64,000 nt of DNA from Candidatus Ruthenibacterium merdavium (GCA_019119935.1 DWWA01000020.1:114999-178998), one strand, 5' to 3'. Positions 50,248-61,066 are shown, counted from the stretch's first letter. The notes: generated by a model not told the origin, from the sequence alone. Numbers and translations: made by a program.

Positions 50248-51045
50248 TTAACAAGATTCCTCTTGCAACAGCGTATTGTCAGCGGCCTTGTCCAGTTTTT
50301 TTGCCGCCTGCATAAAAGCTGTGTTCACGCGCTCAAGCGCCTGTTCGGCGTCCACGTCCAAAAGACGCGCATAACCGGCCGTGCAAAACAGCACCTCGCC
50401 GATCATCATCTCCGCCGTTTCCTGCTCGCTCATCGCCTGCAAACGTTCCACCGAACGCAAAAGCGCTTGCTTTGCTCCCTCTGTGTCGGTAATGCCCACG
50501 CCGTGAGCCGCAGCACGCTTTTGCAGCTTTTGCGCTCGCACCGCCGCAGGAAGCGCCTCGGGAACATCGTCCAAATCCACCGACAGGCTTTCGCGGTGTT
50601 TTTCCGCACGCTTAATCTGTTCCCAGTTGTGCAATGCCTGCTCGGGATTGTCCACTTTCACCGTGCCGAAAATATGCGGGTGTCGCGCAATGAGCTTTTT
50701 GCAGATGCCTGTGCAGACATCATCCCACGAAAAAGCTCCTCGCTCGCGTTCCATTTGCGTATGCAGAGCAATCTGAAGCAGTACATCGCCAAGCTCTTCG
50801 CACAGCAGATGAGCATCCTGCTTGTCAATCGCATCCGCTACTTCATACGTTTCTTCAATAAAATTTTTACGGATGGACTCATGCGTTTGCACCTTATCCC
50901 ATGCGCAGCCCTTTTCCGGGTCACGCAGCAGTGTAACAATTTCCAGCAGGTCTTCTACGGTGTACTTTTCGCGGCCGATCCAATTTTCCACTTCATCCCC
51001 GCCTTTCCAAAACACCTTTCGTAATTTTACATGAAGCAGAGCCAC
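50248..51045 (-). CDS. mazG: Nucleoside triphosphate pyrophosphohydrolase MazG
   Basis: LLRDPEKGCAWDKVQTHESIRKNFIEETYEVADAID; EELGDVLLQIALH. Confidence 0.93.
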   Translation of the reverse strand: MALLHVKLRKVFWKGGDEVENWIGREKYTVEDLLEIVTLLRDPEKGCAWDKVQTHESIRKNFIEETYEVADAIDKQDAHLLCEELGDVLLQIALHTQMERERGAFSWDDVCTGICKKLIARHPHIFGTVKVDNPEQALHNWEQIKRAEKHRESLSVDLDDVPEALPAAVRAQKLQKRAAAHGVGITDTEGAKQALLRSVERLQAMSEQETAEMMIGEVLFCTAGYARLLDVDAEQALERVNTAFMQAAKKLDKAADNTLLQEESC

Positions 51046-51135
51046 TTTTCAAGAGTTTTTCCTGCTTTTCCTTAAAATAAGCACTGTTTTTTAAAAAAAG
51101 AGAAAGGATTTCAGCTTTCAGGCGAGTCGCTTGCA

Positions 51136-51555
51136 TCATTTTTCTGTGTTCCAAACACGACCGCGCGTATCATCGGCCGATTCAAACTTCTGCCCGCAGC
51201 AAGAACAAAAGGTGGCATCCTTGCTAACCTCCGCGCCGCAGCGCATGCAGATTTTCTCCATGCGCACATCGCGGCTTTCCTCAGCCTGTTCTGTGGTAAT
51301 TTTCTCCAGCTGACCTTCCGCCTGCTCCACCGCTTGAAGATACTTTTTGACAAGCTGGTCATTCGTCTGTCCGTTTTTATAAAGCGAATATACAAGCGCA
51401 CCAAGCTGCCGCTGTGTTTTTGCCAAATGGCGCTCGGCGGCGAGCACATCCATTTTATGCTTGCCTTTATCCGTTAAATCTTTTGTGGTTTTTACGGCAG
51501 CATCGGCCAAAACCGAAGCACTTTGTTTTAAAAATTCAAAATCCAGCATCATCAA
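51136..51555 (-). CDS. Zinc-ribbon protein
   Basis: 139 aa; C-terminal CMRCGAEVSKDATFCSCCGQKF. Confidence 0.85.
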   Translation of the reverse strand: MMMLDFEFLKQSASVLADAAVKTTKDLTDKGKHKMDVLAAERHLAKTQRQLGALVYSLYKNGQTNDQLVKKYLQAVEQAEGQLEKITTEQAEESRDVRMEKICMRCGAEVSKDATFCSCCGQKFESADDTRGRVWNTEK

Positions 51556-51627
51556 TCCACTCCTTTTGCCTGTACCCTGTTATATCATAAAAATCAAGGT
51601 TTTTTCAAAAGCCGAACCATTCGGCAT

Positions 51628-52560
51628 TTATCCTAAGAATTCACGCAGCATGGAATCAGCGGGCATCCATTCCTTGGAAATCGGCGTGCACAGCGAAAAG
51701 CGCCGCCAAAGATGTTCCATGCTTTCTTTCCAAATACTTTCCGCAGGCATCGACTCATTTATCTCGCGCACCGCCTGCGCCAGGCAGCCCGGTTCGTACG
51801 AAAAGCTGGTGTCCAAAAGCAAATCTGCTTCATTTTTAAACACTTTGATGTTTCGGTCTTCGCCGTCACACACACCCTGCCACATGGCGAATGTCTTTTC
51901 CGGGCTGTGGCCGCGAAACTTCCAATCGCGCACCAAACGGCGCGCCAAGCGCACGTCGCGCGTCGGCAAAATGCGCTGGCCGCCCAAAGAATATTCTTCG
52001 CGCAGACCCGCGTAAATACGGTATACGCTGCTGTGGGGCAAAAGCTGCGTTAAACGAGGATTCAGCGCATGAATGCCCTCAATCACAGCTACGCCGTCAT
52101 CCACTTCAACGGGCAAAGTGCCCATGCGCCGCGTTTCCCGCTGAAAGTCAAAATCAGGAATCAGAGTTTTTCCCGTTTCGGCCAGTTCTTTCAAAGCATG
52201 GTTAATCGCTCCGATATCAAGCGCATCCACACTCTCATAATCCGGCTCTCCGCTGGGAAGCTTCGGATAATCGCACACATCCTTAAAAAAGTTATCGAGA
52301 GAGATCACAGCCGATTTCATGCCTCGATCACACAGTGCCTGCGCAATTTTATGGGCGGTTGTTGTTTTGCCGGAAGACGAAGGCCCGGTCAGCATCACAA
52401 CGCGCACGCCGCTCTCTTGAATTTTATTTGCAGCATCCTGAATGCGCGCGCGGTAATCGTTTTCGCAGTAATCAACAAACGCCTGCGGCAATTGCGCCGC
52501 GACATTCAAAAGCCCCAGCTCAACCAACCGTTTCGGAATCCAAATTAAAGTATTTCCCAT
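51628..52560 (-). CDS. Uridine kinase-like nucleoside kinase
   Basis: MLTGPSSSGKTTTAHKIAQAL; SLDNFFKDVCDYPKLPSGEPDYESVDALD. Confidence 0.88.
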   Translation of the reverse strand: MGNTLIWIPKRLVELGLLNVAAQLPQAFVDYCENDYRARIQDAANKIQESGVRVVMLTGPSSSGKTTTAHKIAQALCDRGMKSAVISLDNFFKDVCDYPKLPSGEPDYESVDALDIGAINHALKELAETGKTLIPDFDFQRETRRMGTLPVEVDDGVAVIEGIHALNPRLTQLLPHSSVYRIYAGLREEYSLGGQRILPTRDVRLARRLVRDWKFRGHSPEKTFAMWQGVCDGEDRNIKVFKNEADLLLDTSFSYEPGCLAQAVREINESMPAESIWKESMEHLWRRFSLCTPISKEWMPADSMLREFLG

Positions 52561-53971
52561 AAAATGCATTGACCCCCTCTTTCTTTTCCGTAATCCGCGC
52601 AAAGTCATTGACATATTCCGTCGGATATTTAAAATTAAAAATTCGCTCAATGTGCCCGCCCGGCGCAACCAGCTTGGTAGAACCGCCCGCACCTACGGAC
52701 AAAATGGTGTGAAGCTCTTCCATGATGAACACGTTGTAAAGCCCCGTAAAGCCGGGTTTGCAGTATCCGGTATTCTCCAAGTTCTGCAAGGTTCCTTTTT
52801 GGCGGTAAAGATAGTAAGGCGCATAGTCTTGTTCGGCCAGCGCTGCGCAGGCCTCCAGCATGCGGGCCACATCCGCTTCGGGGCTTTCGGCCCCGTCGAT
52901 CACCAAATTGGATGCACGCTTCATGGTGAGCGTGTGAACCGTAATATTCTCCGGCTGCAAAGCGGCCACACCGCGCAGACTTTCTTCAAAGCCTTTCACC
53001 GTGTCCTGCGGCAAACCGGCAATCAAGTCCATATTGATGTTCCGGTGTCCCACCCGGCGCGCCGCGGCAAAACAGTCTAAAATATCCTGCGCGGTGTGCC
53101 TGCGCCCGATGGCGGCGAGCACGCGGTCGGACAGCGTCTGCGGATTGATGGAAATGCGCGTGGCGCCGAGTTCGTAAATAATCCCCAGCTTTTCCTCGTC
53201 CGTGCAGTCCGGCCGCCCGGCCTCCACGGTGTATTCCCGCACCTTAGAAAGATCAAATTGATCTTTCACCGCCTGCATGACACGCCGCAGCTGTGCGGCC
53301 GTAATGGCGGTCGGCGTACCTCCGCCGATATAGATGGTTTCCAGCTTCAGATGCAGTGTTTCAATCAGTTTTGCCGTCTGCGCAATTTCAAGCAGCAAAC
53401 AGTCCACATAAGGCTCCATCAAAGCCCTTGACTGTTCTGTCGTGCGGGAAACAAAGCTGCAATAACTGCACCTTGACGGACAAAACGGAATAGAGATATA
53501 AACGCTTACACTCCGGGGAGTTGTCATGGCACGCACCGGCGCTTGGTTTTGCTCAATTTCTTTTGCCAAAGCCAGCTTTTCCGGCAAAACAAAGTGCCGC
53601 CGCAGGAAAAAGTCATCCAGCTGTTCATCGCTCATGCCTTTTTTTCGCAAGTCATGAAGCAAACGAACGGGGCGCACGCCGGTCAGCATGCCCCAAAGCG
53701 GCGTATTTCCCGTCACGTCACGCAACAGGCTGAACAGCATTCTGCACACCTCATACTCTACATCTGTTTCGGAGGTATAGCGCTGTTTTTGAAACGCCTT
53801 CCCCTGCGGGCACCGCACTGCACACCACAGCCACTGCTTTGTCTGTGTTACCCATACAGCCTCACTGCTTTTTCCCGGACGGCGTTTTGCCATCGTCAGC
53901 CTTGGGAAGAACAAGCGCGCGACATGTTCGGCTTCATATGTTGAGGAAAGCCCGCGTGCAAAAAATTCCAT
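52520..53971 (-). CDS. hemZ: Coproporphyrinogen dehydrogenase HemZ (radical SAM)
   Basis: SVYISIPFCPSRCSYCSFVS; YIGGGTPTAITAAQL. Confidence 0.92.
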   Translation of the reverse strand: MEFFARGLSSTYEAEHVARLFFPRLTMAKRRPGKSSEAVWVTQTKQWLWCAVRCPQGKAFQKQRYTSETDVEYEVCRMLFSLLRDVTGNTPLWGMLTGVRPVRLLHDLRKKGMSDEQLDDFFLRRHFVLPEKLALAKEIEQNQAPVRAMTTPRSVSVYISIPFCPSRCSYCSFVSRTTEQSRALMEPYVDCLLLEIAQTAKLIETLHLKLETIYIGGGTPTAITAAQLRRVMQAVKDQFDLSKVREYTVEAGRPDCTDEEKLGIIYELGATRISINPQTLSDRVLAAIGRRHTAQDILDCFAAARRVGHRNINMDLIAGLPQDTVKGFEESLRGVAALQPENITVHTLTMKRASNLVIDGAESPEADVARMLEACAALAEQDYAPYYLYRQKGTLQNLENTGYCKPGFTGLYNVFIMEELHTILSVGAGGSTKLVAPGGHIERIFNFKYPTEYVNDFARITEKKEGVNAFYGKYFNLDSETVG

Positions 53972-53993
53972 AGTGTTCTCCTTTTGAAAAGGC

Positions 53994-54599
53994 TTATGCG
54001 TTTACGAATTCCTGCAAGTAGGGATTCTGCGCACGCTCGCGGCCCATAGTGGAAAAATCGTTATGTCCCGGCAGTACCTGAACATCATCCTCTATGGTAC
54101 GGCACAAACGCGCAAGGCTTTTGCGCATGGAATCGGGATTGCTGGTTTCCAAGTCCGTTCGGCCAATGTCCCCCGCAAAGAGGGTATCGCCGGTAAACAT
54201 CACATCGCCGCAGAGCAAACACACGCACCCTTGCGAATGGCCGGGCGTGTAAAACACCTTCACCTCAGCCTGCCCGACGGGAATCGTCTGTTCATCGCGG
54301 TAAAATTCGTCTACCTGCTCCGGTGTCAAGGGGTGCAGCTGCGTGCCTCGTGCCTCTCCTTCGCCCGCAAACACCTTTGCGCCCGTTGCCTGTTTGAGCT
54401 CCTGCACCGCACCCACATGGTCAAAATGGCCGTGTGTTAAAAGAATATGCGTCAGCTTCGCGCCTTCTTTTTGTAAAATATCGAGATACTGCCCGGCTTT
54501 CGCGGCGGGGTCAATCACAGCGGCGCTGCCGTGTTCATCCAGCAGGATAAAGGTGTTGGTAAAAAGGGGAATGGGACCCCGCAAATGTAATACTTTCAT
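53994..54599 (-). CDS. MBL-fold metallohydrolase (glyoxalase II-like)
   Basis: LLTHGHFDHVGAVQEL; TPGHSQGCVCLLCGDVMFTGDTLF. Confidence 0.92.
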   Translation of the reverse strand: MKVLHLRGPIPLFTNTFILLDEHGSAAVIDPAAKAGQYLDILQKEGAKLTHILLTHGHFDHVGAVQELKQATGAKVFAGEGEARGTQLHPLTPEQVDEFYRDEQTIPVGQAEVKVFYTPGHSQGCVCLLCGDVMFTGDTLFAGDIGRTDLETSNPDSMRKSLARLCRTIEDDVQVLPGHNDFSTMGRERAQNPYLQEFVNA

Positions 54600-54613
54600 A
54601 TGTTTTCTCCTGT

Positions 54614-55066
54614 CTATTTCCAGTCGTCTGTTTCAATCACAATCGTCACCGGGCCGTCGTTCACAAGGTCAATTTGCATGTCTGCCCCAAATTCACCCGT
54701 CTGAACGTCGTGAAGGCCGGTTTTGCGCAGTTCTTCCACAAAGCGCTCATATGCGCCGTCGGCCAGCGGGGGCTTCGCCGCGCGCACAAAGCTGGGACGG
54801 CGGCCTTTTTTTGTGTCGGCGTAAAGCGTGAAATTCGAAACGACAAGTGCCGACAGTCCCAATTCCTGCGCGGAAAGGTTCAGCTTTCCCTGCTCGTCTT
54901 CAAAAATGCGCAGTTCGGCACATTTTTTGGCAAGCTTTTCACAAATATTCAAATCGTCCGTGTCCTGCACACCCAGCAGAATCATCAGTCCTTTGCCGAT
55001 GCTCCGCGTCGATTCTCCGTTCACGGTTACGCTTGCGCGTTTTACGCGCTGAATCACTGCTTTCAT
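54614..55066 (-). CDS. dtd: D-aminoacyl-tRNA deacylase
   Basis: MKAVIQRVKRASVTVNGE; ALVVSNFTLYADTKKGRRPSF. Confidence 0.95.
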   Translation of the reverse strand: MKAVIQRVKRASVTVNGESTRSIGKGLMILLGVQDTDDLNICEKLAKKCAELRIFEDEQGKLNLSAQELGLSALVVSNFTLYADTKKGRRPSFVRAAKPPLADGAYERFVEELRKTGLHDVQTGEFGADMQIDLVNDGPVTIVIETDDWK

Positions 55067-55085
55067 TGGTTTCTCCTTTCCGGTC

Positions 55086-56807
55086 TTATGCAGAGAACAT
55101 CAGATACAGCGTTCCCGCAGTTTCAAACACCGCGCCGGAATCAGCGTACATTGCCTTCCATCTGTCATACTGTGCCGTATCGGTTGTAACATAGGCGAAG
55201 CCAGACTCTGCTTTTCCCTGTTCCAGCTGTTCGGAAGCCTCTGCACGCATGGCATCGGCGCGAAGGTAAGTGCCGGAATTGGCGTCCCAGAAATTGGTCG
55301 GCACGCCTGCACGCCCCGCAAACATCGCAAGATACCGCAGCAAAATCGACTGCTCTGCGTCACCGTTTGATGATGTCACGCAGACAAAGCGGCAGTCATC
55401 CAGCATATCAACCGCATCGCTTTCAATCAATTCGGAAATCACCGTGCCGTGAACAGGACCGGAACCAAGCTGTTCCACCTCGTCAAGAAGGCCGGTGTCC
55501 CAAGCACGTTTTTGCAAAAGAGCCGGAGAGAGATCCACAATCTGCACGAAGGCAACCGCCGCCAATACGAGCGCGGCCGTACGCGGCGCAGAAAACACAT
55601 GTGCCGCGCGATGTACCACAAAGAGCATGATCAGATAATATACCGGCCAGAAAAGACGGCCGGACGCACGGAAAACCCCGCACAAATCCAGCAGTTTCTG
55701 CGGCACAACAATGATCAGGTCAATCAAATCAAAGGTGATAATGTTGCTGAGGGCAAATGCGGTCAGGAAGACACATACAGCCCCCACTGCCCACCAGCGC
55801 GACACAAAGGCACGCAGAGCGCCCTTGGTGCGCACAATCAGCACAAGGAACTGCACCCCAAACAGCGCAGCCGCAATTAACATTCCAACGCCGAGGTAAT
55901 TAAAGGCATCGTACTGGCCTGCCGTCTGCGGGCGCACAGGCAGAAACAGCGACCAGCGGTAACCGCCGGTGCTTGTGGGATTAAAAAGCGCGTTTAAGTT
56001 TAAGCTGAAGTAATTGTAGCCGCCGCGCGATGCGGAAACGCCGTGTCCGACACTGCCAAACAGATACGCAAATAAGAGTGCCGATACACAACAGCCCGCA
56101 AACCATAACACAGGATACAGAATACGCCGCCGATAGCGCACGTCTTCCACAACCACAGCCAGCGCAAAAATCATGCACATCGGCAAAAAATACGGTGATG
56201 ATCCTACACTGAGTACCCCAAGCACCCAAAAGATCCACGGCAGGCGCGGACGCTCACCGCGGCTGAGCGCGTCACGGTATTCGAGATATGCGTAAATAGA
56301 AAGCAAAATAATAAAGTGTGCCGACAGTGTTGTGTGCCGGAACGCGCGCTCCAGCAAAATCGGTGAAAGCGTAAAGGGAATGGTCGCCAATGCGCAGAAT
56401 ACCCAGTCGGCCCGCACGCGCTGTGCCAGCAAAGCCGCGGCCGCACCTTGAAGCGCAAAATGCGCCAGTACACACCAGCCCTCAATCTGAAATACGGCCG
56501 GCAAAAAGGGCGAAAGCAGCTTGACAAAAACCATTACTAGCGGGTAACTGTCCGTGAACACGGTAACGGTGCCGTCAGGTGCAGCAAGTTTATCCGCCAT
56601 CATCAGCGGAAAACTCCAGTCCGACGCTCGCAGATACACTTGACCCATATAACGCTGAATGATGTCAAACTCATCATAAGCCGCAAAAATCCAGCTATCG
56701 TCCATGACATTGAGCGTTTTCAGCCCATAAACCAGCAAAAAGCACACCGCGCCAATCACCGCACCGAGCAACGCAGCGCGGCGTTTTGATAAAGTAATTT
56801 GGTTCAT
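55086..56807 (-). CDS. Large polytopic membrane protein (DUF6311/GT-C-like)
   Basis: 573 aa, about 10-12 TM; PDGTVTVFTDSYPLVMVFVKLLSPF motif region. Confidence 0.75.
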   Translation of the reverse strand: MNQITLSKRRAALLGAVIGAVCFLLVYGLKTLNVMDDSWIFAAYDEFDIIQRYMGQVYLRASDWSFPLMMADKLAAPDGTVTVFTDSYPLVMVFVKLLSPFLPAVFQIEGWCVLAHFALQGAAAALLAQRVRADWVFCALATIPFTLSPILLERAFRHTTLSAHFIILLSIYAYLEYRDALSRGERPRLPWIFWVLGVLSVGSSPYFLPMCMIFALAVVVEDVRYRRRILYPVLWFAGCCVSALLFAYLFGSVGHGVSASRGGYNYFSLNLNALFNPTSTGGYRWSLFLPVRPQTAGQYDAFNYLGVGMLIAAALFGVQFLVLIVRTKGALRAFVSRWWAVGAVCVFLTAFALSNIITFDLIDLIIVVPQKLLDLCGVFRASGRLFWPVYYLIMLFVVHRAAHVFSAPRTAALVLAAVAFVQIVDLSPALLQKRAWDTGLLDEVEQLGSGPVHGTVISELIESDAVDMLDDCRFVCVTSSNGDAEQSILLRYLAMFAGRAGVPTNFWDANSGTYLRADAMRAEASEQLEQGKAESGFAYVTTDTAQYDRWKAMYADSGAVFETAGTLYLMFSA

Positions 56808-56825
56808 CTTCTTCCTCCGGCCTCA

Positions 56826-59006
56826 TCAGACGCGCTGTACGCTGGTGACGCCTTCCACCTTTCTGATTTTTGCAATCACGGAGTTCAAATGCTCCGTATT
56901 GTTGATACCGATGGTAAGCGAAACGGCCGCTCTGCCGTCGTTCAGCCTTCTTGCCTGCATCGCATAGCACGGCAGACGCATCTCGGCAATCAAAACGGTG
57001 ATATCCATCATCAAGCCGCCTCTGTCGATGGCGGAAATCTCCAAAGAAGAAGTAAAGCTTTCTTTCACGTTCTCCGCCCAATGTGCACGCACCCAGCGGG
57101 GGGCATCCTCGCCCTCTAAGCCCATTTTGGCATTGATGCAGTCCGCTTTGTGGATGGATACGCCAAAGCCGCGCGTCACAAAACCGACAATTGCGTCGCC
57201 CGGAAGCGGATTACAGCATTTTGCAAACTTGGTCAGGCAGTTGTCAATGCCCTCCACAATCACGCCGCCGTTTGTCTTTTCTGTCTTTTCCGGAATTTTC
57301 ACCTCGACGGGCGGCGCGGGCTCTTTATCCAGCTTTGCATATTCCTCTTTGATTTTCATTATCAGGCGCGACATCTGCAAGCCGCCGTAACCCAGCGCCG
57401 CATACATTTCATCGACGCTGTTCATCCTCTGGCGGCGCGCCATATCGCGCATAAATTCGTCATACCGGTCTGCGGGAATATTGATCATATTGCGGCGCAG
57501 CTCTTTTTCCAAAGCCGCTTTGCCCTCCGCCATATTCTCTTCTTTCCGCTCTTTTTTAAACCAGTTGCGAATTTTATTTTTCGCCTCGCCTGTGCGAACA
57601 ATGTTCAGCCAGTCGCGGCTGGGGCCTTTGTCCTTCGGGCCCATAATAATTTCAATAATTTCACCCGTGGCAACTTTGTGATCAATCGGCGTCATACGGC
57701 TGTTGACCTTCGCACCAATCATGCGGTTGCCCACCGCAGAGTGAATGGCATAGGCAAAGTCGATGACCGTCGCACCCGCAGGCAGGTTGATGACATCGCC
57801 CTTCGGCGTAAAGGCAAACACCTCTTCCGGCAGCAGTTCGGATTTAATATCATGCAGAAGGTCGCCCGCGTCATCCGTTTCGCGCTGGCTTTCCAGCAGC
57901 TGGCGCACCCATGCGACACGGTCGTCAATTTTATCCTTGGCGGTCACGCCCGCTTTATACTTCCAGTGGGCAGCTACACCGTACTCGGCAGTGTGATCCA
58001 TTTCCCATGTGCGAATCTGCACCTCAAACGCAATGCCCTCGTGGCCGATTACCGTGGTATGAAGCGACTGGTAGCCGTTGGGCTTGGGCGTGGAAATATA
58101 ATCTTTAAAACGGCTGGGAATGGGATGGTACATATCGTGGATAATACCCAGCGCATTGTAGCACTCGCCGACAGTATCCAAAATAATACGCACCGCATAC
58201 ACATCGTAAATTTCTTCAAAATCGCGGTTTTGAAGATACATTTTGCGGTAAATACCATATACGCTTTTAACGCGCTTTTTAATATAAAATTTCTCTAGTC
58301 CGTTTTCTTTCAGCCGCTCACCGATTTTTTCAGCAATGCCGGAAATAAAGCTTTCCGCATCCTCATTTTTTTCGAGATGGCTGCAAATGGTCTTATAAGC
58401 AAACGGGTCAAGGTAGTAAATGCTTCGGTCTTCCAGCTCCTCTTTGATATTCGAAATACCCAAGCGGTGCGCAATCGGCGCATAAACCTCCATTGTTTCC
58501 TGCGCTTTGAACAGCCGCTTTTTTTCCGGCCAAGCATCACCGGTTCGCATGTTATGCAGGCGGTCGCACAGCTTAATCAGCATCACCCGCACGTCGTTGC
58601 TCATCGCCATGAGCATTTTGCGCAGATTTTCCGCTTGCTGTTCCTCCACGGAAGAAAACTTAATCCGCGTCAGCTTGGTGACGCCGTCCACCAAAAGCGC
58701 GACATCGCCGCCAAACTCGCTTTTCAGCGTGTCTAAGGGCACCGTTGTATCCTCTACGACATCATGCAAAAGCGCGGCAATGATGCTGTCCGTGTCCAGT
58801 CCCAAGTCTGCTACAAGGCACGCCACAGCCAACGGATGGCTGATGTACAGCTCGCCGGAAAGACGGCGCTGATCTCCATGCGCTTTTTCTGCAATATGAT
58901 AAGCTTTTTCAATTTTTTCAAGGTCGTATTGACGCCCGGATTCCTGCATGCTGTGCAGCAGGTCTTCATATGTTTTTACGGTTTCTTTACGGTCAGCGTA
59001 AATCAT
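56826..59006 (-). CDS. relA: RelA/SpoT bifunctional (p)ppGpp synthetase/hydrolase
   Basis: HPLAVACLVADLGLDTDSIIAALLHDVVEDT; TGS, TGS/ACT domains. Confidence 0.96.
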   Translation of the reverse strand: MIYADRKETVKTYEDLLHSMQESGRQYDLEKIEKAYHIAEKAHGDQRRLSGELYISHPLAVACLVADLGLDTDSIIAALLHDVVEDTTVPLDTLKSEFGGDVALLVDGVTKLTRIKFSSVEEQQAENLRKMLMAMSNDVRVMLIKLCDRLHNMRTGDAWPEKKRLFKAQETMEVYAPIAHRLGISNIKEELEDRSIYYLDPFAYKTICSHLEKNEDAESFISGIAEKIGERLKENGLEKFYIKKRVKSVYGIYRKMYLQNRDFEEIYDVYAVRIILDTVGECYNALGIIHDMYHPIPSRFKDYISTPKPNGYQSLHTTVIGHEGIAFEVQIRTWEMDHTAEYGVAAHWKYKAGVTAKDKIDDRVAWVRQLLESQRETDDAGDLLHDIKSELLPEEVFAFTPKGDVINLPAGATVIDFAYAIHSAVGNRMIGAKVNSRMTPIDHKVATGEIIEIIMGPKDKGPSRDWLNIVRTGEAKNKIRNWFKKERKEENMAEGKAALEKELRRNMINIPADRYDEFMRDMARRQRMNSVDEMYAALGYGGLQMSRLIMKIKEEYAKLDKEPAPPVEVKIPEKTEKTNGGVIVEGIDNCLTKFAKCCNPLPGDAIVGFVTRGFGVSIHKADCINAKMGLEGEDAPRWVRAHWAENVKESFTSSLEISAIDRGGLMMDITVLIAEMRLPCYAMQARRLNDGRAAVSLTIGINNTEHLNSVIAKIRKVEGVTSVQRV

Positions 59007-61066
59007 AGCTTCTTTTCTTCCCCCTTTGTCAGCGCGCACAAAATCGGCGCAGCAGACAAGTCCTTCTTTTCTGTCACAGGCAGGGCTCGCCATACCGAAA
59101 CGCCCTGCTCATTCACGGCGCGTTCAATCAGCGAAAGCTGTTCCAGCGCCAGCAGTGAAATTAAAATTTTACCGGTCTGCTCTTCTCCGAGCTTTGAGAA
59201 AACCGGCCGCAAATCATCCGCCGGCAAGCCCGAAGGCGCGGCAGTAATCAAGCGATAAACGCAAGCCGTATCGGCGCGCTGGGGCAAAATCTCGGCGCAC
59301 TGCTCAGCCGACGGCTGCATGCCGTACTGAACAGCTTCGCACAGCTCTGCCATTTGTGCGTGGCGCTCGCTCATTCCGGCAGGGCGCACATCCAAAAGAC
59401 GCGCCGACACCATGGCGCCGGTTTTGCCCTCATAAACCGACAGCGAAACTACCGCATCGACGCACGAACCTGCCCCGTAAGCAAATTGTGCGCAAGATGT
59501 GCCGAACACCACGGCATAAAGCGTACACTCTTCCCGGCGCATCCGTACACGGCAGTGGCGCCCGTCACCAACGGGATAAACCCCCTCAATCAAGGCGTTT
59601 TTCAAAAGAAAAACCGGGGTGGGGTTCCCGTTTCCGAAAGGCGCTAAGCGCTCCAGCGAGCGCACCTGATCTTCGCGCACAAGCGCGGGTGAAAGCTCCG
59701 CGTCAACCGTCAGCGGCGGATGGTGCAAAACCGTATGATGCCGGGCTGCCCAGCTGTTTACCGCCGCGCGAAACGCCTCCAAATTCTCCTCGCGCACCGA
59801 AAGCCCCGCAGCGGCGGCATGCCCGCCGAAGCGCAGCAAATGCTCAGACGCAGAGGCAATCGCATCATAAAGCGAAAATCCGGGAATACTGCGTCCTGAG
59901 CCTTTTCCCTCTCCGTTTTCATCAATCGAAATGACAATCGCAGGTTTTCCGAACCGCTCTACCAAGCGGGAGGCAACAATGCCGATGACGCCTTGGTGCC
60001 ATCCCTTGCCCCAAACTACGATCATACGCTCTTTGTCGTGTCCGTCTGCACCGGCAATCTGCTCCATAATTTGAGCGGCAATATCTTGCTCGGTCTTGCG
60101 GCGCTCATTATTTTGCTCAATCAGCTCATGTGCAGTCTCCTCGGCTTCCACCTCATCTTCGCACAGCAAAAGCTGCAAAGCGGCAGTAGCGTCTTTCATG
60201 CGTCCTGCGGCGTTCAGCTTCGGTGCAATGGCATAGGAAATGCTTTCGGCGGTCAAGGGCTTATCTTCCAGCCCGCAGGCCGAAATCAACGCGCGCAGTC
60301 CCGGGCGCTCGCTGTCTTGCATCAATTCCAAGCCGGCTTTCACAAGCGTGCGGTTTTCCCCTTCGAGCACCATGATATCCGCCACCGTTCCAATGGCGGC
60401 CAAATCGGCGTAATAGGCCAGCATTTCCTCACATGAGGCGCCTTCCAAGGCGCAAATCAGCTTATAGGCTACCCCTGCACCGCACAGCGTTTTGCACGGG
60501 CTTGTATCATAAGGCAGCTGCGGATCAATCAGCGCTGCGGCCTGCGGCAGTGTTTCGGGAGGCAAGTGATGGTCGGTTACCACGACATCCATGTCCAGCT
60601 CTGACGCGCGCGCCACTGCTTCAGCGGCTGAAATACCGTTATCTACGGTAATAATCAGCTGCACGCCTTTTTCGGCCATCTGCTCTACGGCCGGTACAGA
60701 CAACCCGTAGCCGTCCTCTTCGCGGTTAGGCAGTTTGTAGTACACTTCCGCGCCGATGGAGTCCAGATAAGTGTAGAGCATAGCGGTTGCCGTCACGCCG
60801 TCTACGTCATAATCCCCAAACACTACCACGCGTTCTCCGCCGTCAACCGCACGGTGAATACGCTCTACCGCCTGTTCCATACCGGCCAGCATCATTGGAT
60901 CGCTGAGCGCACTCACCCCTTCACACACGGTTCGGGCCGTTTCCGGGTTCGTGTAACCGCGGGCTGCCAGTACACGGCAAAGCAGCTGGGGCATTTCCAG
61001 CTCGCGCGCTAAACGCTGCACCTGCTCAGATTCCAAAGCTTGTATTTTCCACGGGCGATAGTACAT
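59003..61066 (-). CDS. recJ: Single-stranded-DNA-specific exonuclease RecJ
   Basis: VVFGDYDVDGVTATAML; VVTDHHLPPETLPQAAALIDP; FGGHAAAAGLSV. Confidence 0.95.
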   Translation of the reverse strand: MYYRPWKIQALESEQVQRLARELEMPQLLCRVLAARGYTNPETARTVCEGVSALSDPMMLAGMEQAVERIHRAVDGGERVVVFGDYDVDGVTATAMLYTYLDSIGAEVYYKLPNREEDGYGLSVPAVEQMAEKGVQLIITVDNGISAAEAVARASELDMDVVVTDHHLPPETLPQAAALIDPQLPYDTSPCKTLCGAGVAYKLICALEGASCEEMLAYYADLAAIGTVADIMVLEGENRTLVKAGLELMQDSERPGLRALISACGLEDKPLTAESISYAIAPKLNAAGRMKDATAALQLLLCEDEVEAEETAHELIEQNNERRKTEQDIAAQIMEQIAGADGHDKERMIVVWGKGWHQGVIGIVASRLVERFGKPAIVISIDENGEGKGSGRSIPGFSLYDAIASASEHLLRFGGHAAAAGLSVREENLEAFRAAVNSWAARHHTVLHHPPLTVDAELSPALVREDQVRSLERLAPFGNGNPTPVFLLKNALIEGVYPVGDGRHCRVRMRREECTLYAVVFGTSCAQFAYGAGSCVDAVVSLSVYEGKTGAMVSARLLDVRPAGMSERHAQMAELCEAVQYGMQPSAEQCAEILPQRADTACVYRLITAAPSGLPADDLRPVFSKLGEEQTGKILISLLALEQLSLIERAVNEQGVSVWRALPVTEKKDLSAAPILCALTKGEEKKL

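Noticed and set aside
44790-51045. mazF plus mazG as a linked toxin-antitoxin or defence unit
   Set aside because: They lie about 5 kb apart with housekeeping/sporulation genes between; mazG is in its usual hup/rqcP context.
57150-58298. 382-aa plus-strand ORF in relA
   Set aside because: Antisense shadow of relA.
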